From contig PMOV01000368.1 in assembly GCA_003161195.1 (NCBI GenBank), positions 250-10,760 on the forward strand: a DNA stretch of 10,511 bases, read 5' to 3'. Shown piece by piece: positions 8,001 through 10,511 of this stretch. Under the pieces are notes generated by a model. It worked only from the letters and a program-made list of their open reading frames with translations. It did no database searches and had not been told where the DNA came from. Origin of the DNA: Acidobacteriota bacterium. GTDB lineage: Bacteria; Acidobacteriota; Terriglobia; Acidiferrales; UBA7541. Positions within the stretch are counted from its first letter, which is position 1. The number at the start of each line of letters is the position of its first letter. The position numbers and the translations under genes were made by a program.

Positions 8001-8286
8001 AAAAATGAATGCTGGCAATGCCGGAAGTGATCAAGAGCTGTGCGAAACTGCGCTCGCCCGCGGCCGTGCCCAACGGCACGCCGTCCAGCAAAATCTGGTT
8101 TCCCGAGGCACCCAGCAGCAACCCGCCGCCGCCGCTCTCATCGAGCGCGGTGCGCAATTCCTTCCACGTCGAGTCAAACTGCGCCGCCGTGCGTGCATGC
8201 CCAAATTCATACAGGCGCGCGAATTTCAACAGGATGTTCAGGCTGCGGACGAATGTCCGAGCGCCACCACGTGTGTCGGGACTCAT
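5077..8286 (-). CDS. Uncharacterised 1069-aa HEAT-like/PilZ-like protein with giant glycine linker (paralogue B)
   Basis: This is a tandem paralogue of the 961-aa protein, sharing every block in the same order. An N-terminal domain (about 1-180, FVRSLNILLKFARLY from about residue 12) leads into an extreme Gly/Ser/Thr low-complexity linker (about 191-360, against about 74 residues in the paralogue). Then come the coiled-coil-like block VKQMLDRMNTEIE (about 494-514), AWCVPPRNV (from 557), RCYPAM (about 660), HEAT-like repeats (about 818-915, IRLKAIEALGRL and TRIAAAQALSRIDP) and a PilZ-like domain (about 945-1040). RxxxR is kept (R950-R954); DxSxxG is replaced by ELNLGG (978-983). The C-terminus is basic (TKRRGR). 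No signal peptide or membrane helix is seen. The ATG at 8286 is fixed by alignment with the paralogue. A hairpin sits between a purine-rich stretch and the start. A cytoplasmic scaffold or signalling role is an inference. Confidence 0.85.
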   Translation of the reverse strand: MSPDTRGGARTFVRSLNILLKFARLYEFGHARTAAQFDSTWKELRTALDESGGGGLLLGASGNQILLDGVPLGTAAGERSFAQLLITSGIASIHFSTALTQPQFARFVRAFPSGNAKPSSLADQLKSALAGESSIKVNEIRYVAEDSSTAGIKIAAQLTAKALGAHGDKFKDFLEDPNKMLQMILAAESLRSGGGGGGGGGLPGLGSGGSGSGPGFGGSAGGSGSGGGSGSGGSGGGSGSGGGSGTGGGGGTRASGGDGSAGAASLWEARPGGGSGAGVTTGPGSLGGFSGGPGGEGGTGVGGGPGGGGGSGVGGSGGGGGTGLGGGGGTGLGGGGGTGSGGGSGAGGGAGIGTGGGGGGGVGDGVAGRWLAASSMIRSNLPPVPGAKDGDGTGGGGGQFAVEEESIRSVLGLFAQLGKSRKDADGPRMDAQMFQSRLSTMPVRTQYTLQQALAGLAAQAPDQKPDQPMLLKLAEHVAIRFALDSYERGELRVNAVKQMLDRMNTEIEALRKILGAQEQMMAHAGLQVQTYTELLDQEFWEQVPEENKKEVLTSDEAWCVPPRNVRVYLEDMLRRGELKTVNEVLMKYAACVELDAAEARRTTAIGLSDLAELYGSGDGSALMEAIRRLGNQLAVEREPEVQTLVSAAFVRLSQEAASKRCYPAMQQALASLDSIEAQRPGASLSLRPRIGAEERMPEFIEEALRSGHIADGMTDILNLMPLATLHYVTNRFGHCGFREDCELLTQIVGGLGPDAAHNLVEMLQSAPAAEAAEAVGLLSQLDIESVEKILPVRLSQWPRSAHDRTVRQLSSAPAANRARLLVALYDALDVLIRPLAIDEMGMSGQPSVIPKLLALAQAPATSEYIRLKAIEALGRLRAAAASEVLQHILDARQVWRWQYPTETRIAAAQALSRIDPAMAMEKVSASGLERKDLALEPTDPEGAASAIRQRRYARLKLARNVQAVTTNLRENFRLSIPELNLGGGIGSGERHLAPGSLLSLKISQGVRSIKAQAIVRGARPQAMAFEFVDMDLDDRNRLRKILLDVGGLPITAAVTNRTKRRGRIQLSKH
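7205..7715 (-). repeat. Glycine-rich low-complexity coding repeat
   Basis: About 510 bp of (GGN)-type codons encode the Gly/Ser/Thr linker of paralogue B, with recurrent short units such as GGGGGTGLGGGGGTGL and GGGSGSGG. The plus strand is correspondingly a run of CCN codons. Such tracts are prone to slippage and length change. Confidence 0.85.
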
Positions 8287-8293
8287 ACATTGC

Positions 8294-8311
8294 GGCGGCC
8301 GCTCTGCCGCC
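8294..8311 (-). promoter_or_regulatory. Leader hairpin between a purine-rich stretch and the start of paralogue B
   Basis: The minus strand forms GGCGGC-AGAGCG-GCCGCC, a perfect 6-bp GC stem with a 6-nt loop, ending 7 nt before the ATG at 8286. Immediately upstream is AAGAGGAAGA (8312-8321), the only Shine-Dalgarno-like sequence, which lies about 25-34 nt from the ATG if the RNA is linear. With the hairpin folded, it would lie at a normal distance. No other ribosome binding site is visible. Confidence 0.4.
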
Positions 8312-8462
8312 TCTTCCTCTTGTCAACCTTACAGTAGTTTTCTTCCGGCCATTAGACAAGCGGCGTCTCGCCATATGTAGCCGTTTAGGCAACCGATTCC
8401 CTCACTGCAGTCCCGCTTTCGCCGCATTTGCCCATATTCGACACATCGGCTCGCCGCGCTCA

Positions 8463-8491
8463 TTGTCCGCGGCCCCGTACGGCCTTACAAT
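8463..8491 (+). promoter_or_regulatory. Candidate sigma-70-type promoter for the Rieske-like gene
   Basis: TTGTCC (8463-8468; 4 of 6 to TTGACA), a 17-bp spacer and TACAAT (8486-8491; 5 of 6 to TATAAT) give good geometry. The start of transcription would be near 8498, about 28 nt before the ATG at 8526. Confidence 0.5.
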
Positions 8492-8525
8492 ATCTACCGT
8501 CTCCCGGTGCCCCCGGTAATACGTG

Positions 8526-9215
8526 ATGAGCGACGAGCCAGAATCCCAGCGTTTTAAGCCAGAGATGCCTCGCATACCGGGCGTCGTCGCGGTTCCCGCC
8601 AGTGGCTCGCCGAAATCCTCGAACCTGACGGTCATTACCGTTCTGCTGGTCGTGCTCTTCGTCGTCGCCCTTGGCGCGCACTATGCGCTTCGTCCCAAGC
8701 CCGTTGAACCGACCGCCGCGGCGACGCCCCCGCAACTCCAGGTGCCCACTCCCGCGCCAGATCCCGACTCTCTTCTGCCCATCACCTCCGGCGCGCAACC
8801 GGTCGTGGCCACCATCGGCGATATGGCCAAAGCCTGGAGTTCCAAGTCTTTTATGCTTCAGGATCCTATTTCCAACGAAAATGTCCCCGCCTTGCTTATC
8901 CGCCTGCCGACCGGCTCCGCATCCCAAGCGTCCGGCTATTGGGGACTCTCAATGAACCCGGCCTACGGTTCCTGCCGCCTCGAGTACCTCACCGATCTCG
9001 CAAAGCTGCGCTCGGACTACGGCTATCGCGCCGCCAATCACCCCATGGTCGGCAACCCCTGCAGTCATACCGTATTCGATCCCACCAAAATGACCATGCT
9101 TCCCGGCAACATTTGGGTCCGCGGGGCCATCGTGCAAGGCTCCGACCTCCGGCCCCCGCTGGGCATCGAAATCGAAATCAAAGGCAAAGAGATCCTGGCC
9201 CTCCGCCGAGAATAA
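8526..9215 (+). CDS. Membrane-anchored protein with a Rieske-like domain lacking cluster ligands
   Basis: This is a 229-aa protein. It has a short Pro-rich N-terminal segment, one membrane helix (about 34-54, LTVITVLLVVLFVVALGAHY), a Pro/Ala-rich stalk (about 56-85) and a C-terminal domain, probably outside the membrane. The domain reads like a Rieske iron-sulfur fold: GYWGLSMNPAYGSCRLEYL sits where box 1 (CTHxGC) belongs, NPCSHTVFD where box 2 (CPCHGSxFD) belongs, and the end GSDLRPPLGIEIEIKGKEI resembles the Rieske C-terminal strands. Only Cys150 and Cys179 are kept, matching the disulfide pair; the four metal-ligand positions read P, Y, N and S. It is probably not a redox protein of the usual type. 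An adjacent in-frame GTG (8523) is a less likely start, and no strong ribosome binding site is visible. The gene is certain; the fold assignment is moderate. Confidence 0.8.
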   Translation: MSDEPESQRFKPEMPRIPGVVAVPASGSPKSSNLTVITVLLVVLFVVALGAHYALRPKPVEPTAAATPPQLQVPTPAPDPDSLLPITSGAQPVVATIGDMAKAWSSKSFMLQDPISNENVPALLIRLPTGSASQASGYWGLSMNPAYGSCRLEYLTDLAKLRSDYGYRAANHPMVGNPCSHTVFDPTKMTMLPGNIWVRGAIVQGSDLRPPLGIEIEIKGKEILALRRE

Positions 9216-9294
9216 CCTGGACTACTCATTTAACTTGGCCTTTTTTTGTGTTGCAGGAGCGTCACGTTTTGTTCGGCGTTGGGCCGCGGTTTTG

Positions 9295-9324
9295 ACTCGC
9301 CACTCATCACTGACACTCGCCACT
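9295..9324. repeat. 10-bp direct repeat in an intergenic region
   Basis: ACTCGCCACT occurs at 9295-9304 and 9315-9324, with a 20-bp period. It lies in the 260-bp gap (9216-9475) between the Rieske-like gene and the M24 peptidase. That gap also has a seven-T run near 9241 without a convincing preceding hairpin, and otherwise nothing I can identify. Confidence 0.5.
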
Positions 9325-9475
9325 GCATCCGTCAAAAGACTTTCTTCGCTTTGCGGGCAATTCCACGGCCCGTCCCAAGCCACGACCGGCCCGCCACGCA
9401 TTCTCGCGCTCCAACAAATCGCACGCGAACAACTTGACTTTCCGCCACACCCCGCATAAACCTCTTTCCTACTAT

Positions 9476-10511
9476 ATGCGCACAAAAATATTTCCGTCAC
9501 TCTCTAATCCCACGCGTCGCAATTTCCTGACTTCCGCAACCACCGCCTCGGCCGCACTCCTGTGGCGGCCCTTGCGCGCCTCCGCCTCGGATTTCGCGCG
9601 CGACGATTCCGCCTCGCTGCCACCCGCCTTCGCGAGTCTCCGCCCGCTCGGCTCGCGCGTCCGTCCCATCACCGCGGACGAATTCCAGTCTCGCATCGCC
9701 AAAGCGCAAAAGCTCATGGCCGACTCCTCGCCCGCATTCGACGCGCTCTTTCTCGCTCCCGGCACCGGGCTCTACTATTTCACCGGTATCCGCTGGGGAC
9801 TCAGCGAACGGCTCCTCGCCGTGCTGATCCCCAAATCCGGCCAGCCGATCCTGGTCGTCCCGGCTTTTGAAGAAGGCCGCTGCCGCGAAAAACTGAAATT
9901 CCCGATGGACGTGCGCGTGTGGCAAGAGGATCAAAGCCCCACCAAAATTGCCGCCGCCGCGCTCGCGGACCGCGGCCTGCGCACCGGGCAAATCGGCATC
10001 GAAGAAACCGCCGGCTTCACCTTCTACGATCATTTCCGTCAGGCCGCGCCGGGCTTCACCTGCGTTTCCGGCGACCCCATCACCATCGCCTGCCGCGCGC
10101 ATAAATCCGCGCACGAACTCGAGCTCATGCGACTCGCCTGCGATGCTACCTTCGACGTATTCACCGCCGTATTTGCCAGCCTGAAAGAAGGCCTCTCGCA
10201 GGAAGACATCGCGGGCCTCGTCGAAGCTGGCTTCCGCAAAATGAATCTGCAAGGCGGCGCGCTCACGTTGGTCGGCGCATCCGCCGCGTTGCCGCACGGC
10301 ACCTTGCAACCGCGCAGCCTCAAACCCGGCGACGTAATTCTGATCGACGGCGGCTGCACGGTGGAAGGCTACGAGTCCGACGTCACCCGCACCGGCGTTC
10401 TCGGCGCGCCGCCGCAAAAAGTTCAGCAAGTATTCGAGATTGTGCGCCACGCGCAAAACGCCGCGCTTGACGCTGCACGCGCCGGCAAACTTTCCGGTAC
10501 CGTAGACGATG
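9476..10511 (+). CDS. Tat-exported M24 family metallopeptidase, Xaa-Pro aminopeptidase type (partial at right edge)
   Basis: This is predicted to remove N-terminal residues preceding proline from peptides, outside the cytoplasm. The 345 visible codons start with a twin-arginine signal: TRRNFL (Arg14-Arg15), then an Ala-rich hydrophobic stretch and an ASA-type cleavage region near 35-38. The creatinase-like N-terminal domain follows (GLYYFTGIRWG), then the start of the pita-bread catalytic domain. LPHGT gives His274, DGG gives Asp291 and ESDVTRTG gives Asp302. The 17- and 11-residue spacings match His243, Asp260 and Asp271 of E. coli PepP. The remaining His and Glu metal ligands lie beyond the window. 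The ATG at 9476 is chosen because it places the Tat motif correctly. No Shine-Dalgarno is visible, so translation may rely on a short or unstructured leader. The exact substrate is unknown; a creatinase or prolidase subtype is possible. Confidence 0.93.
   Translation, partial: MRTKIFPSLSNPTRRNFLTSATTASAALLWRPLRASASDFARDDSASLPPAFASLRPLGSRVRPITADEFQSRIAKAQKLMADSSPAFDALFLAPGTGLYYFTGIRWGLSERLLAVLIPKSGQPILVVPAFEEGRCREKLKFPMDVRVWQEDQSPTKIAAAALADRGLRTGQIGIEETAGFTFYDHFRQAAPGFTCVSGDPITIACRAHKSAHELELMRLACDATFDVFTAVFASLKEGLSQEDIAGLVEAGFRKMNLQGGALTLVGASAALPHGTLQPRSLKPGDVILIDGGCTVEGYESDVTRTGVLGAPPQKVQQVFEIVRHAQNAALDAARAGKLSGTVDD

Noticed and set aside
9236..9250. Seven-T run after the Rieske-like gene as an intrinsic terminator
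   Set aside because: No stable GC-rich hairpin directly precedes the T-run, so a terminator cannot be supported.
9222..9500. Small open frames on both strands in the 9216-9475 gap
   Set aside because: They have low-complexity, unconvincing composition, no ribosome binding site, and one overlaps the start of the M24 gene. I cannot support a gene.
9497..10456. A 319-codon minus-strand open frame opposite the M24 peptidase
   Set aside because: The plus-strand frame has a Tat signal and correctly spaced metal-site residues. The antisense frame has no recognisable motif.

Overview
The window is about 10.5 kb of GC-rich bacterial chromosome. The SecA sequence, the very long HEAT/PilZ-like proteins and the twin-arginine-exported M24 peptidase suggest a soil-type member of Acidobacteriota. 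That placement is an inference from overall character; there is no rRNA or other marker gene. No tRNA, rRNA, CRISPR array, transposase or phage gene was seen.

Layout, left to right: (1) positions 1-1463, minus strand: the N-terminal half of secA, running off the left edge. (2) 1464-1942: a 479-bp gene-free stretch with an AT-rich core, a G-tract and a 28-bp direct repeat. (3) 1943-4828 and 5077-8286, both minus: two very large tandem paralogues (961 and 1069 aa) of a family I cannot name. Each has a conserved N-terminal domain, a glycine-rich linker, a conserved helical middle with a coiled-coil-like block, HEAT-like repeats and a C-terminal PilZ-like domain with a degenerate motif. (4) 8526-9215, plus, divergent from the larger paralogue: a single-pass membrane protein whose outer domain reads like a Rieske fold that has lost its iron-sulfur ligands but kept the two disulfide cysteines. 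(5) 9476 to the right edge, plus: a Tat-signal-bearing M24 (Xaa-Pro aminopeptidase-type) peptidase, truncated by the window.

Transcription runs leftward through paralogue B (5077-8286), paralogue A (1943-4828) and then secA, with gaps of 248 and 479 bp. Each gap may hold its own promoter, so a single operon is not assured. Rightward transcription starts from the 8287-8525 divergent region. SecA and the Tat peptidase are both export-related, but nothing in the sequence ties them functionally to the paralogue pair. The paralogue pair is the best candidate for an undescribed system: duplicated scaffold-like proteins with a flexible linker, helical repeats and a PilZ-like end that probably does not bind cyclic di-GMP in the standard way.
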